A stretch of DNA of 64,000 nt from Cyathus striatus (Eukaryota; Basidiomycota; Agaricomycetes; Agaricales; Nidulariaceae), in contig JAOVFP010000011.1 of NCBI GenBank assembly GCA_025738555.1, positions 4,030,001 to 4,094,000 of the forward strand. Reading direction: 5' to 3'. A program made the position numbers and the translations under genes. This document shows, piece by piece, positions 11,816 through 24,678 of this stretch. Each line of letters opens with the position of its first letter. Within the stretch, counting starts at the first letter, position 1. The notes beneath the pieces are model-generated. The model saw only the letters and a list, made by a program, of their open reading frames with translations. It was not told the DNA's origin and made no database searches.

Positions 11816-11984
11816 CGAGTAAAAATTCAACTATTTTTTACCTTACATCGACTTATAATCACTTCATCGCACTTCTATAACAACTTTATCAGGAACAAGA
11901 CATTAATGATAGAAAGTCTAGTCATAAACATACAAATCGTAAACTCAACAGAGCCGACTGTCCATGAAGATGTTGGCGTAATCT

Positions 11985-12284
11985 TCATGAAGGTCCTACA
12001 TTTGTAAGATCCAATGGTTCATATTTCAATCCTTGTTGCCGGTTGAGCAGTGTAGACTCGCTGGGACTGCTCACGTCCTTCAACGCAGGTGTCTCAGTAC
12101 CTTCTGCTTGTTCTGCATCCACAATGACCTTCTTTTCATCCGAGCTATCGTTCTCCATCCTATCTATATATATATGGAAGATGGGGGACTCGAATTTTGT
12201 GCCATCACTATTGGAGATAACCATATATGCAAACAGGACTATGCCAGCGACCATTATGATGGCAAAACACGCACCAGTAGCTAA
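11985..12284 (-). pseudogene. DUF4436-like relic, copy C (last exon)
   Basis: Minus strand encodes a last membrane segment like the family's final helix (AIIMVAGIVLFAYMVISNS) and a tail ending in YEPLDLTNV. Everything upstream is lost, because the foldback element at 12285 begins at the start of this exon. The tail frame itself is open, so loss probably came from the insertion and rearrangement, not from long decay. Confidence 0.65.
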
Positions 12285-13243
12285 CATTGTGATCAATCGC
12301 TGTTGGTGACTACTGGGAGTGCGCAATGTTTCGTCACCGGGGTTGGTTGATCACAAAATTGGTCAATGCGGAATCAATTGGAATCAATAATTACTGGTAA
12401 TTAGTTAGGAATCATTTGTGTGTACTGTAGTTTAAAATCATTGAACAACTGGAGTGAAATCAATGCCGAAAAGTGCGAAATTAATAGGTGAATGAAATCA
12501 CTACTGTAGTAAAATCAATAAAAATCAATAAAATGTATTAACAATACCCTAAGGTCCCCCAATCGCGAGACTACGTATGATTAAGCTAGTTAACCATGCG
12601 GACTTGACCGACACGCCACTTGACCCCCTTTAGATGTAGCGCTAATGAGTATTTAACCAGCAGTGCTATCATTTCTAGTGACTTAGTGAAAACTGGTCGG
12701 GCTGTTCTTATGACATAAAGAGACTTTGATATTTCTTTAATCTTCATCTCCATATTATACTAATGCTTCAAGCTTCAGTGCTGAACTACTTATTAATTCT
12801 ACCATGATTTTGCGTGCTTAACATTATTTTATTTATGGACTACCCTAGAATTAAGTGGAATAAATCAGTAACAGTAGGTTAAATATCCATTAGTGTAGCA
12901 TTTGCAAAAGGCCGAGTAGTACACCGGTTAAGTTCGCATGGTTAACTAGCTTACTCATAAGTAGTCTCGCGGTTGGGGGCTTTAGGTATTGCTAATGCAT
13001 TTTATTGATTTTTATTGATTTTACTACATTAATGATTTCACTCACCTATTGATTTCGCACTTTTCGGCATTGATTTCACTTCAGTTGTTCAATGATTTCA
13101 AACTACGGTACACACAAATGATTCCTAACTAGTTACCAGTAATTATTGATTCCAATTAAATTTGACCAATCTCGCAATCAATCAACCCCGGTGACGAAAC
13201 ATTGTGCACTCCCGGTAGTCACCAACAGCGATTGATCACAATG
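12285..13243. mobile_element. Foldback DNA element with ~330 bp inverted repeats
   Basis: The ends read CATTGTGATCAATCGCTG inward on both sides. Left arm about 12285-12612, right arm about 12917-13243, roughly 90% identical by eye over the whole arm. The arms contain repeated AAATCAAT words. The ~300 bp centre has no coding frame, so it is non-autonomous. It abuts the exon boundary of DUF4436-like copy C. I could not assign a target-site duplication. Confidence 0.85.
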
Positions 13244-13480
13244 ATACCCACGACTCATGTTTCAATCTTGATGTCCTTCGATAGCAATTCCATAAAGCCT
13301 CATGTTTTGGTAAACTTACCATACTGAAGTGAATGAATGAGCAAAGGGTATGATATATATGGTAGCTACAAGGCGAGTGATGTATTTTGTAATTTAAATT
13401 GTTAATTAATAGGACTCCGGTGAAGAAAACAATGTCACTGAAGCTGTAATGATTGAAAGACTGCACAACATCTGGTCAGG

Positions 13481-14969
13481 TTATATGCTACTGGTTTCGT
13501 TAAGCTTTTCCTGAGCTCTATGTGCGGCTTCATTCTCCTCTATTACACCCTCAATGTTCTTTGCGATAACAAGGAAGGCGAACAAGAACACTCCCTGCAA
13601 GTTTATGTCAACAACTGCGACGATGAAATCCAATCAGTTAATCTTACCGTCAAAGTAATTATCGCTAAACAGGGAAGAATACCGACGAAATCTACAATAA
13701 CAGTTAGCGCAGGAGAGGGAAGATTGCTGCGACGACATACCAATGATGGCACCAAAGCCATTTGGTGCCCCGGGCATTGAACCTCTCAAACTAGTAATGG
13801 CAAAGAGTGTACCGATGGGAATGACGAAGGCTTCAATAGGTTGTTGGTAGCCGAATATGACTTTAGAGACAGAGCCGACAAAAATCAATGTTATTATCCC
13901 TGGAGTCGATGCGATGAGTGCATGCATTGTATCGAACAGAACAATAGTACTTACAGACACCGATGACAATGATAAAGACGTAGGCCTTGACCAAAACACT
14001 GCGCGAGAACGTGATAACATCGATAATGAAACCGTTCGTAGATTGGTTGTCGGACGTTGCCGTAAACCCACTGTATTATTGTTTATGAGTTGCTAGAACG
14101 AAAAGATAACCATGAAAACGTACACGGCGATACCAGTGCTGTATATGCGCTGAAGTCTAATGGTATCATTGTTACTATCCAATCCATATGCAACCATATA
14201 TGCTTGATACCTTTCATGAATGAGACTAGGCGACAGCGTACAAAGCTTCACGATGTGACAACTTACGAATCAAAAGGGTAATTTTGAAGACTCCCATCTC
14301 GAGGCCCTTTATCACTGGTGAGTTGGGACTTTGAGAAGAGAGAGGACGTCGTTCTGAACACGGGGAGTTTCGAGTAAAACGAGTTATATTGAGCCAAAGG
14401 ATCCCAAGTAAATATAGGAACACTCGGATCTTGATTATCAAGTTTCTTGTCCCAGTCGTCGCCATTCAAACGGAGAAGATTTCTACCCAGGAGAAGTTAT
14501 GTTTCGAGTTGGGATCATAAGGAGGAATACTCACGTATCATAGGTTATATTTACAGGTGTGCACAAAGTGGCGTCAGGAATATCACTAGGGTCGTCGGGC
14601 GCAACCATCGATGATCCATAACAGGTATCGGTAACAATATACCAGTTCATGACCATTGTTGATGCAACTGGGTCCAGTGAAATGAGTTCTGATAATAAGC
14701 CAACCTAGTGAAGTAAGCGACTGCAATAAATCTCAACAAAAAGGCAAATTTACCGTCCTATTTCCGTCATTGGTGTCTAACGTGTCAACTGTGTCGAAAT
14801 TACGAACTCGAAGGAAATATCCTATGAGGACACCACATATAATGCATACGATGGAGATGATAACGAAAGTGATAAGACAAGCTAAATTCCTGCGTCGTGT
14901 GATCTGGATGATCGCTCTTTTGTTAGATTGACTGTTAGGGTCTCCAGCCAGCAGGTTGCGGAAAATCAT
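13481..14969 (-). CDS. DUF4436-like membrane protein, copy D
   Basis: Family architecture is kept: basic start with ITRRRN, first helix, FLRVRNFD, ELISLDP, NWYIVTD, IFTWDP, FRTTS, QNYPFDS, GFTATSD, a block starting TLIFVGSVSK, LRGSMPGAP and DFVGILPCLAII. Last exons 13741 upward, 13648-13691 and 13481-13594 splice with good GT-AG signals. An extra intron (13595-13647) splits the last helix, unlike copies A, B and F. The tail is short, acidic and coil-like (VIEENEAAHRAQEKL) and lacks YEPL. It is the most divergent of the cluster but no stop was found in the spliced model. Confidence 0.72.
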
Positions 14970-16896
14970 AGTGACAAAGTTGACAGACAGAAATAGAGAG
15001 TGAAAGAAAAGGGAGAAAGAAAGAAAGCGAGAAGAATGATATCCGCTGGTGCCCGTCTACTAATATATGTAAGAGTGGAACATGATTCGCGATTCACCGC
15101 TTCCCTTGAATATCGGGTCCATATTGTAACCGTTGGCATCAAATAGACGGGACCTTGTATCGTGCAAACTACGCGGCATCTTAGACGCCCACAGCCCTGA
15201 CGGCGCCCATGGAATATTCAATATTAATCAGATACTTCAGTTCGCTCGTTAGGGAGCTCCCTCACTCTATCTGTTGGTTGCAGCTAGGTATTAAGACATT
15301 GTAAAGCCTCTATGTTAGAAATATTGTCTGTAATTTGAACTGATAGGGGACGACTCCCACTTGTCCTGCTTTGATCATTGATGTCAGGATCTGCGCACCT
15401 GAACATATCGCGCTCAACCCTATATGAAATCCTTGGCATCAAACTGCTGGTGGCATTGCTAGCGTCGGCGCTGTGTAGCATACATACCGTGATACCAGTG
15501 GATTGGATTGTCATTGCAAGGTGATCCAGGCGAAGTATCTGAGGGCAATGTACAAAGTATCCTCAATATCGTACTCCTCAGGTTTTAAGGACATCCGCCT
15601 GCACCTACTAGTACGAAAGGGACCATGACGTTCGTCGCAGGGACACTGAGCGCTGATATGTTATCTCGTTGTTAACTTAATGCCATTGATTATTGGTGGT
15701 CTGTCATGGTCACATCGGTGGGACCCACAGAACAACCACAGAAAGCTTGGCGCTATTGAGCTTAGCTTGTATGTAAGGTGCAATGATGAATCATGGTGAT
15801 CTCTAAAACGATCACAGCTCAACACAGGGGGGGCGCTGATTGATTGATGCCGAGTTAATGTTTTCAACAATAGTTCTTTTTGCTTTAAAAACAGCGACTT
15901 GAATTACTTACGATTTTCGGATGTAGAAGCTTCAGCAAGGCTTGAGGTTGTACAGGATTATTTAGTTGAGATGTAACCTATGCGGCAGCCCGAAGTTCAT
16001 ACTCATTTTTGACTTCCACAATACCAATAGTAAGATGATAAGCAGTGGCAAAGCGAGTTCCCCCGTGAGGCTCATTGTGCTAATGTGTAGATGTTGGTGC
16101 CCACAAATTCAAGTTTAAGTTTTGCACTTCTGAATCTACTTATAGAGGATTATGACAGCCTAGACAGCCGAGGGCTTATCTAAATTTCACCTCCAGTCAA
16201 TAAAATTGTCAAGCATTGTAGCGGCCCAAAAATTTGCTTGACCTGTAAGTAGCAGACACAGGTAGACTAAGGTAGCACTGGAGCGCGCTTCAATATACAG
16301 CCCTTGTGGGTGTTATTATTTATCGCGTGTATTATCTTACAGTTATTTGGCGTTCATGCTGATGAAGCATACGAATTGTAGTACAATGCCCCTCAAATTT
16401 ATCGAAGCCTGCAAGGCTGCATTAATGAGTACTTATGTGTGGACATTAAGTATAGGTTCACCCAGGGTTCACCTCTACCTGATTTATAGGCTCCTTGAAT
16501 ATAATGGAATATTGATACTTCTCTAGCCTCTTACATGCTTTCCTTTCCATTAAAGTAACAACAGACCTTCAACCCCTCACTGCAGCGAACCACAATATTT
16601 TCTACCGTCATTCTTGACCGCATTTTTTTTAGAACTTCCGCGTGAAGGAGTTGCTACAGGCTGACATGAAGATCATCGTTATACATGTGCACACACAGCG
16701 CAGTTAATTCGCCTCCGTAAGCTATAAAGATAGCACGGTCGTATGGGTGTGGAGTATGGTGAGTACTAGGCAATTGATGACCTACAATATTTCCAAAAAG
16801 AATGTCCTCTCGTCATGAGGCGAATCGTGAAAACAAATATGTCAGGCATCGAAGGATTCCTAAGATTTTAACGGTTATATCAATACCCCGTTGATA
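14970..16896. other. Long intergenic region
   Basis: No gene model is supported. A TATATTAG on the minus strand near 15060-15067 may serve copy D. An rRNA-like motif is listed separately at 15608. Confidence 0.4.
15608..15624 (+). other. Sarcin-ricin-loop-like sequence
   Basis: CTAGTACGAAAGGGACC closely matches the universal large-subunit rRNA loop (AGUACGAGAGGACC), with one extra G. Flanks from about 15580 (CTCAGGTTTTAAGG) are reminiscent of a mitochondrial rnl 3' end but not clearly alignable. This could be a small insertion of mitochondrial DNA, or chance. Confidence 0.25.
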
Positions 16897-17877
16897 TTAT
16901 ATGGTGTTCGAGCCATCCAGGGGAGTATATCTGAGAGATATCCCACTCGCAAGAGTAAATAACACAATGCTATGCTGAACCCATTCCCCGATATCCGTCA
17001 TGTTCCGGGGGAACAGCCCTCTAAAGTCCACGGAGTGAAATCCAATTCTTCCATCTATCAGGTAGTGTGTCTGTCCGCGACATGATTCAATGAAGGTCCA
17101 GATCCACTGAAAAACATGCTGAAGAGGGCGATAAATTCTTCGAGACAACCATGAGGTCTAGAGCTTAAGCGATGAAAGCGGGTTGGTGGAAGATGCTTCG
17201 GTAGGCTGGACACACGAGTTGAATAACAGTTTTGACAAGGCTGTAAGGCGCGTTCCTGTATTGTGAGAGCTTGAGAATGGACGAGGCTTTCATTTCGCAG
17301 TGTAAGAGACCTATACATCGGAAGGCTCCGGATACGAAGTCAGAGGTAACCATCTGGGGCCAGTGCGAAGCTCTATCTAAACATAGCTAAGTGCGGAGGT
17401 TTAATTCTCTCATTCTGGAAGATTATCCGTTTTGCTTTGATTTTCAATATCGAGATGAGGAAAGTTGAAGACTTGCACCCTCACTACCTTGAAAAGCCAT
17501 GGCTAGACCACTGTAGTCCGCGGGAGGACGTGCATGTTCTATTAATGAACGTTTCCTTAACTTATTTCTATGATATTCTTTTGTAGAAAAGCCACCGTTA
17601 TTATACGAACCTGGTGGGACCTAACACGATGTGAACGGCATTCTATGTTACCGAATGTCTATCTTTCCCTCGATGCCTTTGAAATTGTCTTCTGCATCAT
17701 GTGAAGCACTGCGCTGAACTGTTGAAGTGGAGCATCAAAGAAGTTGAGGTGAGTTCCGTAAGGTACAGTCTTCTGTCTCCACCGCTTTCGGGTTGAATGT
17801 GGGTGTCGACGAAGATAATTAAAACTATTTGGATTTCTCAACATTGCTGAGTGTGGTGTAATGTACGCGGCTTTCAT
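16897..17877 (-). other. Unrecognised coding-like debris
   Basis: Three short minus-strand frames (about 16897-17148, 17165-17353 and 17659-17877) share codon-like composition but do not join with good splice sites, and stops separate them. No motif is recognised. A decayed gene is possible. Confidence 0.2.
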
Positions 17878-18792
17878 CGCAGACGCCCTTCATTGCGGCT
17901 AAGGCGAAGCACATCGTGCTGGGAAAATGTCATTGGCCACTGAAAACTATAAGTGAATTTTGAACCATATTTAGTCACTGTATATACAAGACATCCGTAA
18001 CGTATGATATGATTGGACTAAAGAACGGACCATGCAACTTAGCCAATAGTAACGCAGCCGAAACTTGAGGCTGGACGGCTGATTTCTCGACAAAATTATA
18101 CCTATGATAGTTGATCTTTTCATCCAATCATCACTGACATGCCATCTGACAAAAGAATATTACTAGTTTGCGGCTAGCTATTCTTCGCCTACTTCAAGCC
18201 TGCCATGGTCTCGAACGGGACCTGAGAGCAGTGTAACCATTGCCTTCGAGGCCGAGAACAGAACATGAGTAACTCAACAATTACACTCGAAGATAATGAA
18301 TACAGAATGAACTGGTAAACGGATTTTACCCACCATTTTTTTTAAGGATAGCGCAACGTATCTGATTCTTACTGTGATGGAGATCTTCCTCATAAAAGAC
18401 AAGAAAAAAAACTTCAGACCTTGACGGTATTTTCAACCAGTGTCGGCGAGCAAATCGGCGCGGGATGATTTCAACCAAGATATTCATATTTCAATGCGGG
18501 CAGATAGGTATCTACGCCTGCCAATGAGTGGAAAGGACGTGACATCGTGTCAAGCACCTACTATATGATTCAGCGGAGCCAGAGCGGACAGGATATCTAA
18601 AGAAGGGAGATTTCCGGCACGCTGTCCCTGTCACTGTCAACGCCTGTTAGAGGTCTAGACATCTGACTTTCAGCGATTTTAGCCTCCACCCGCGCCCACG
18701 TGAGGAAGCATGTAGTAACGGCACGATGGAGTACCCAAGGAAAAGGCCTCAACAACATAAGTACAAATTAGAAAGAGGGTCTATTCTGAACG
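17878..18792. other. Upstream region of the hydrophobin gene
   Basis: No gene. This is probably regulatory DNA for the hydrophobin gene; no specific site is claimed. Confidence 0.35.
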
Positions 18793-18800
18793 TATAAAAG
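18793..18800 (+). promoter_or_regulatory. TATA box of the hydrophobin gene
   Basis: TATAAAAG, 85 bases before the ATG, with a CA-rich leader after it, typical of strongly expressed basidiomycete genes. Confidence 0.65.
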
Positions 18801-18877
18801 GCCGTTGGATACAACGGAGAACTTCAGTCGAACAAAGCACCACAGCGCAGTTCAACTACTCCCCAACCAACTTCAAT

Positions 18878-19391
18878 ATGTTCTCCCGCGTAGCCACCTT
18901 TGCTATCTTCCTGTTGTTCACTCTTCCCCTCCTTGCGGCCGCCAGTGCTGTTCCCCGCGGTGGTTCTGCCCCCGTTAGCCAGTGCAACGTCGGAAGCATT
19001 CAGTGCTGCAATTCCGTCCAATCCGTAAGTTCTGGTTACCCAATAAAGACTACCCACTTTAATTTGGAATATAGGCCTCCAGCCTTTCCGACCCCGTCAC
19101 CCTCCTCCTTGGTCTCTTGGGAGTCGTTGTTAGCGGACTCACTGGTCAAGTCGGAGGTCAGAAAAATTGTTCACTCATCGTAACGAATTTCTTACTAACC
19201 GATCATAACTAGTTACTTGCTCTCCCGTCTCCGTCGTCGGTGTTGGAGGCAACTCATGCACTGCTCAACCAGTCTGCTGCACTGATAACTCCTTCGTAAG
19301 TCCTATAACCTATTCTATGGAATTTATGCTAACAGAAGTATAGAACGGCCTTATTGCTTTGGGCTGCACCCCCATTAACATCAATCTCTGA
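18878..19391 (+). CDS. Class I hydrophobin
   Basis: Small secreted amphipathic protein that self-assembles at air-water interfaces to coat hyphae and fruit bodies. Four exons: 18878-19024, 19075-19156, 19213-19295 and 19344-19391. A hydrophobic signal peptide ends near AAASAVPRG. Eight cysteines are in hydrophobin order: C-x6-CC, about 34 residues, C-x12-C-x5-CC-x12-C. Typical blocks are CNVGSIQCC, the Gly/Val/Leu-rich middle, [15 protein letters not shown] and [11 protein letters not shown]. Introns are 48-56 bp and split the gene in the positions usual for basidiomycete hydrophobins. Complete and likely functional. Confidence 0.95.
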
Positions 19392-19678
19392 GGAAGAGTG
19401 ATACAATCGCCAGGAAGTGCTGTTGTGAAGGATGACGTTCTTTACTAACCTATTTAAGCATGGGAGCACATAGTTCATATACAATCTTTTGTTTTGGGAT
19501 CATGGTTTATGTGTTTACTTGTTTGATGAATGCTATATTGTAACAGTTGTAGCCAAAGTTACTTTGGGCAGTTGAGTCTCGAACGCATAAAATCAATCAA
19601 CCCCGAAATGCAATGAAATATATAAGTATATATATAGCTCCTCTACATTAAGCTACGACGGGACTCAGCAATCCTACA

Positions 19679-21945
19679 TTATAGCAATTTTACCTTCAGT
19701 GGAACTTGGACTCCTTCGTTTTCCCGCCCTTTAACCATAGGCTTGACTGTACCCCCTCCAAGGAGATAAAAATCCAGAACCTCTGAACTACGTTCAAATG
19801 AGAAGTTATAAATAAGAATTGACAAAACAATCTGCACATTACATCAATAAAAATGCAGCAAAAATAAATGGGATCAACCTACTTTTATCTCGGCCAATGC
19901 TGTAAGTCGGAAGATTTCATCAGAAAATCGACGGATATTAGGGTTCTCGAATCGGATACTTACCAAACGTTCGTCCTAAGCATGCCTTTGTCCTAAAAGC
20001 GCATTAGCTAAGAGCTGAGAAATGAGATGTGCACTGGGAGAGTTACGAACCCTTCGCCAAAAGTCAATATATGGCCTTTTGTTCGAATAAGTTCCGCTGC
20101 CGAATGTATTCCTTCCTTTTCAATCCACCGCTCAGGCCGGAACTGAGAAGCGTCAGCTCCCCATATTCTCTCATCTACGTTTATTCCATCTCGAATCGGA
20201 ATTTGAATGACTTGGCCTGCTTTCACGTGAACTTCACGTTGTCCGTTTGTTTCTATAGGGAATTCGAGGGGAATAACGTCGTCATGAGCTGCCTGTTTCT
20301 TTCTGAGATACCATAGCAACAGGAATTGAATAGCACCTACGATGCGATTGATTTCTCTGAGAACAGCTTTTGTCCGTAGGGTCTCTCGAACAACCCCGTC
20401 GAGATAAGGAAGTGCAGTTGCACTCATGAAATCTTCAAATCCAGGAAAATGACCTTTCTCTGTGTTAAATTTAATGAGTTCCCTTCTTAACTTCTCTTGG
20501 ATGTTTGTTTGAAGTGCTAATTCATATAAACATTCCTAAAGGGAGCATCAGCTGAGGTAACAAAAACGCGAATCGATGCTTACAGAGATTACATTTGCTG
20601 ACGTTTCGGATCCCGCAAAAAGAACACCGATAATCTAGCTACATTTCAGCTCAACAAAATGCAGAAAAGAAAGGAGCTACCTGTGCTATTGCCTCTTCCT
20701 TGCTTATAGGCCCTTTATTTCCTTCTATGTTCGCTAAAGCACCGTAGTTTATAAATATTCGCCGGTACCAGAAACGATCGAACGTACCTAGCGCATCAAG
20801 GAGTTTAGCATGCATACCAACTATATCCTTTCCAGTCCACATTTCTTCGGCGATAGCTCCAAATTCGCGCCGAAGATTATCAGCGTAGCTCTTGATAGGA
20901 GATGGAAGATAAACAATATAAGGAAATATAGAGGCGACTCTTTTCATAATGATATGGAAAGCGCTTCCGCTTGGCGAGTTATTGATTTTGTGGAGAAGGT
21001 TAGGTATCTCGCCTTCACTTGCACTTAGATTGTGCATGAACATTGTCGTGCTAATGGCATCCATCCTACATAACGCTTGTGTAAGCGAATTACTACTTGA
21101 TTGATATTTAAAGGATTAACTTCGTACCCGAGCATGTGAATCCCAGATGCAATATCCAAAATACCCGTATGTGAGTTCTCCAATGCTTCTTCCCATCGAC
21201 GCTTGAGCTTTGAAGAAATGATTAGATAAGAGACTCGGATAGAAGAGTCAAAATGGACACTTACTTCATACGCCAGGTCGAAAAATATATGTGATATCTC
21301 TTGTACAGAGTTAAGTCTAAAGAAATAGTCAACTACGAAGCCACATAGAGAACATCCGCAAGCTAGCATACGTAAAGGCAGGATTGAGATATTTTCGCAT
21401 TTTTCTGTGTTCTTCGCCTTTAATTCGCGTCAGTGCAGAACGACGTAAACCAATAAGAAAACCTACCCTCGACGCTAAAGAGACTTCGTCCAAACTGTTG
21501 ATAATTGAGTTTGGCAAGTTGAGAGCTAATTTATAGGATGCAATATCTGAGAAACTTACAAAAAGCTCGAGTATGAAGCTGTCACTCTCTGGCCTGATAT
21601 AGTTCTTTCCCATGAGTACATGGTTAATTCCACGAGGATCACCAAGTATCAGCCAAGGCTCCTAACAAATTGGAAGATGTTAACACGATAGCGAGAATTG
21701 ATGAGCACACTCACAAAAAAGGGGCCTCTTATCTTATATGTTAACCCATACTCCCTAGACCACAAATTCATCCTTGTGCCCACGGGGGATCGCTCCAGTT
21801 CGCCAGCATTTCCAAGAGCAAAACTCGGTACAGGCGGACCAGGAAGCTCCTTCAGTCTTGATGTAGTGAATCTGTACCAGCGATGCACCAGTATAGCAAT
21901 AAACCCTGCACAGAAGGCGCTGAATATGAAAAGGAGCAGCCTCAT
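19679..21945 (-). CDS. Cytochrome P450 monooxygenase
   Basis: Membrane-anchored haem monooxygenase. About a dozen exons, including 21715-21945, 21560-21661, 21467-21494 and 21372-21417. Visible in order: an N-terminal anchor helix, the LPGPPVPSF hinge, a helix-C-like HRKMRKYLNPAF, the I-helix AGSETSA, ExxR as ETLR, FRPERW and the haem loop FGEGTKACLGRTFA. In the haem loop the usual Arg is Lys and the ligand Cys is present. The haem loop is itself split by an intron. I chose the ATG at 21945 because it directly precedes the anchor; an in-frame ATG at 22053 would add an unlikely polar extension. Substrate unknown, and no biosynthetic partners lie beside it. No stop breaks the model. Confidence 0.88.
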
Positions 21946-24678
21946 GGTGAAGGTGATAGGGATTTGAGAAGAAGGAAGCTCATGTTGATGTGGGGTGGTC
22001 AACGAGTGGTCATGAACGGTTTGGCAGAAGGCATCCCTTGTTCGGACCGTCACACAGCCGCCATATGGTGCCTGTCACATCTTGTCACTACCTATAACTT
22101 TGTGATCCGATTGTTCGCTTGTAAGTTAATACTTCAGATCTCAGATCTTAGAAAGGCTCAGCAGGGCAAGCAGGGCGCAGCCTCAGCGCTCAGTGCTCAC
22201 GACAGACTCACGATGTTGATAACATAATCTTGGCGAATAATTGAAGTTTAATTACCACTCTAAACTTCCAAACGACATACGTACCTCAGTGTACTTTCGC
22301 TAGCCTAACTGCCAAGCTGTTTGAAACAATTAAATACAAAGATACCCTTGATCCACTATGTAACTATGTACATAGTAAGCTTAATTAATTCGAACTCTAT
22401 TGTGCGACGATGTCGACGTGTACTTATCAGAATGGCCTTTCCTTTTGCTCCTTTTATATTATCGATTCAACCTTACAATGCGTGCATTGGAACAGATTGG
22501 ATCTACATGATTCGCATAGTGGGATAAGCTACACGTTGTGATTCAGGTACTTGTGAATCGCATGCCCACACCGGTGCAGTGACGCATGTTAATGGAATAT
22601 GATCCGAAACCATCAAAGCGGTGATACATCCCGGTATAAAGCTCTATGACAGCCTATGACATGCTGAAGCTGAGTCTGACAGATGATAAAAATATACGAC
22701 GTCGTGCGGATACTGGGCCAAGCATCTATCTTAGATAGAGGTAGTCAACGCGAGGGTTCAGCTTAAATGTCACGCAAGTCAGTCACTTACTACCACTTGT
22801 CGCACTTTCTGATTCGCAGGTTGAACCTGTGATTACACGAGGAGGACGAACGGATATTTCAAAAGTCTAAGAATAGCTTAAAACTTGTCCATTTTTCGCT
22901 CTTGTGTTATCTTCCAGTTTTAGGAGATGGATATTACAAAAAATCTGTCCAAATCTTATATGCATGGAATGCAAGAAAAAGAATTGGAGAAACAACCGAA
23001 GGCGTACGTAGATTGCGCATATACAAAACATCATCACGGTAAGTGAAGGTATGTACTCAGATCTACAAGGCTGCGAGTGCCTCACAGAGTACCGGGGCGT
23101 AGCATGCAAGTGTCATCCTGAATGTCACGGTGGCGAACTTGGGGTTCTGGATGTGTATCACGACTGCTAACCTATGAAGATTAGCAAAAAGGTGAGAGCT
23201 TGAATGCAGGACATACCCAAGACTGTTATAGATCGACCATCGAACGTACATTACAACACCCCCCAATCGATCGCCAGTGTAACGTAAGTCTCACAGCCGG
23301 AGGCTATTTCATTCTATATTAGCAATTAAACTAGTCAATGCTAACAGAATATAAGTAAATACATTTCATAGCACACTTTACATGAAGCCACTAGAACACC
23401 ACCGTTCAGGACGAATGTCTTGTGTCCATAGCTCAGTATCTCTTCGACAGCTCCAAAAGAAACCTTACTCACAACATATAACCTTGTACCACAGACCGCA
23501 CGGACAACACCTACAGCATTCCTAACGCCTTCTATGAACACGACTCAAGTTAAACCTAGCACTGTTACTGAACAAATCATCTTATATGTCTCGGGATTGA
23601 TACTTTGCAGCCTGAACACGCACAGCTTCGGTAATATCCCCGGAGCAATTAACGCGTCGACATCCCAGAGAGCATTCACGACACAGGGAGGACGAGCTGT
23701 CGACAGGGCCTCAAGCGGACGATATCAGGTTTGTGCCTACCACATTGATTTATATGCTCAATCGAGTCTTGACGGTCTGTAAGATGTGCGGTTAGTAAGG
23801 AGAGGGAACGTGAAGATCGTGAATGACGACGTACGCATATGCTGCTTTTAGCACCGCACAGCTCCATGGTGAAGATGGAAATGTATGTCGGGGTTAATCA
23901 TGTGGATGGGTTATGGCGAGAGATACCGAGCAGAGGTCCATACGGTAGCACTGAGGTTTTGTCGACGAGTGTTGCGGTTGCCTGTCTGTGGGGGACAAGT
24001 TAGAAGCAAGATGGAGAAGGTGCGAAGACAGAGAAACGTATCTAGAAGCATTTACCATCCCATCCAATAAACCGTACACACCACCTCAAAAAACCTATGC
24101 ACGAGCACGAGCTTGCGTAGAAGAGTCCCGCGGGTGAGGAGAACATTGTCATCGTGACTGCAAAGTACATGACCCTCAAAGCGTGTGAATGCTAAGCCAG
24201 CCGGTAGCCATAGCACATGTTGAAGATAGCGGGAGTGTGTGTGTGTGAGAGAGAGGAAGGTCCATGTATGCGCGAAAGCGGAGGGCCAGGAACATAGAGG
24301 GTGCCAGTGACTATGAGGTGCTTCCAAAAGAACAAATTGCAGATTCAATGACTATAGTGTGCGATAACATCGCCTAGGTTTACATACAGAGGTAGTGACG
24401 GTGGGCACGATTTCGCACTTCAGACCTGCATGGTTGGACCGTGAAAGAAGGACGTAACGAACACGAAGAGGATAGGTGTCTCGATTCTGTCACCTGTGAT
24501 TACGTCATACCAATAACCATTGATTTTATTATGTAAAAAGACAGAGTCCACCCAATTCAAATGCACTGAGTCAAACGAGTCAGACAAAGTCAGAATATTC
24601 CACTGTATTGTTTAGTCAAGTACATTTGAATAACATTGTCATACTAACTCCGATCCCATTTATATAAAACCAACGATA
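21946..24678. other. Long intergenic region
   Basis: No recognised gene. A CAGCGCTCAGTGCTCA motif lies at 22185-22200. Minus-strand frames at 23341-23541 and 23063-23266 could each be exons (the latter with a plausible intron near 23169-23213), but no family is recognised. A short GT repeat lies near 24234-24247. Confidence 0.35.

Noticed and set aside
12043..12309. Plus-strand frames opposite the copy C relic
   Set aside because: Antisense shadows of a recognisable minus-strand family exon.
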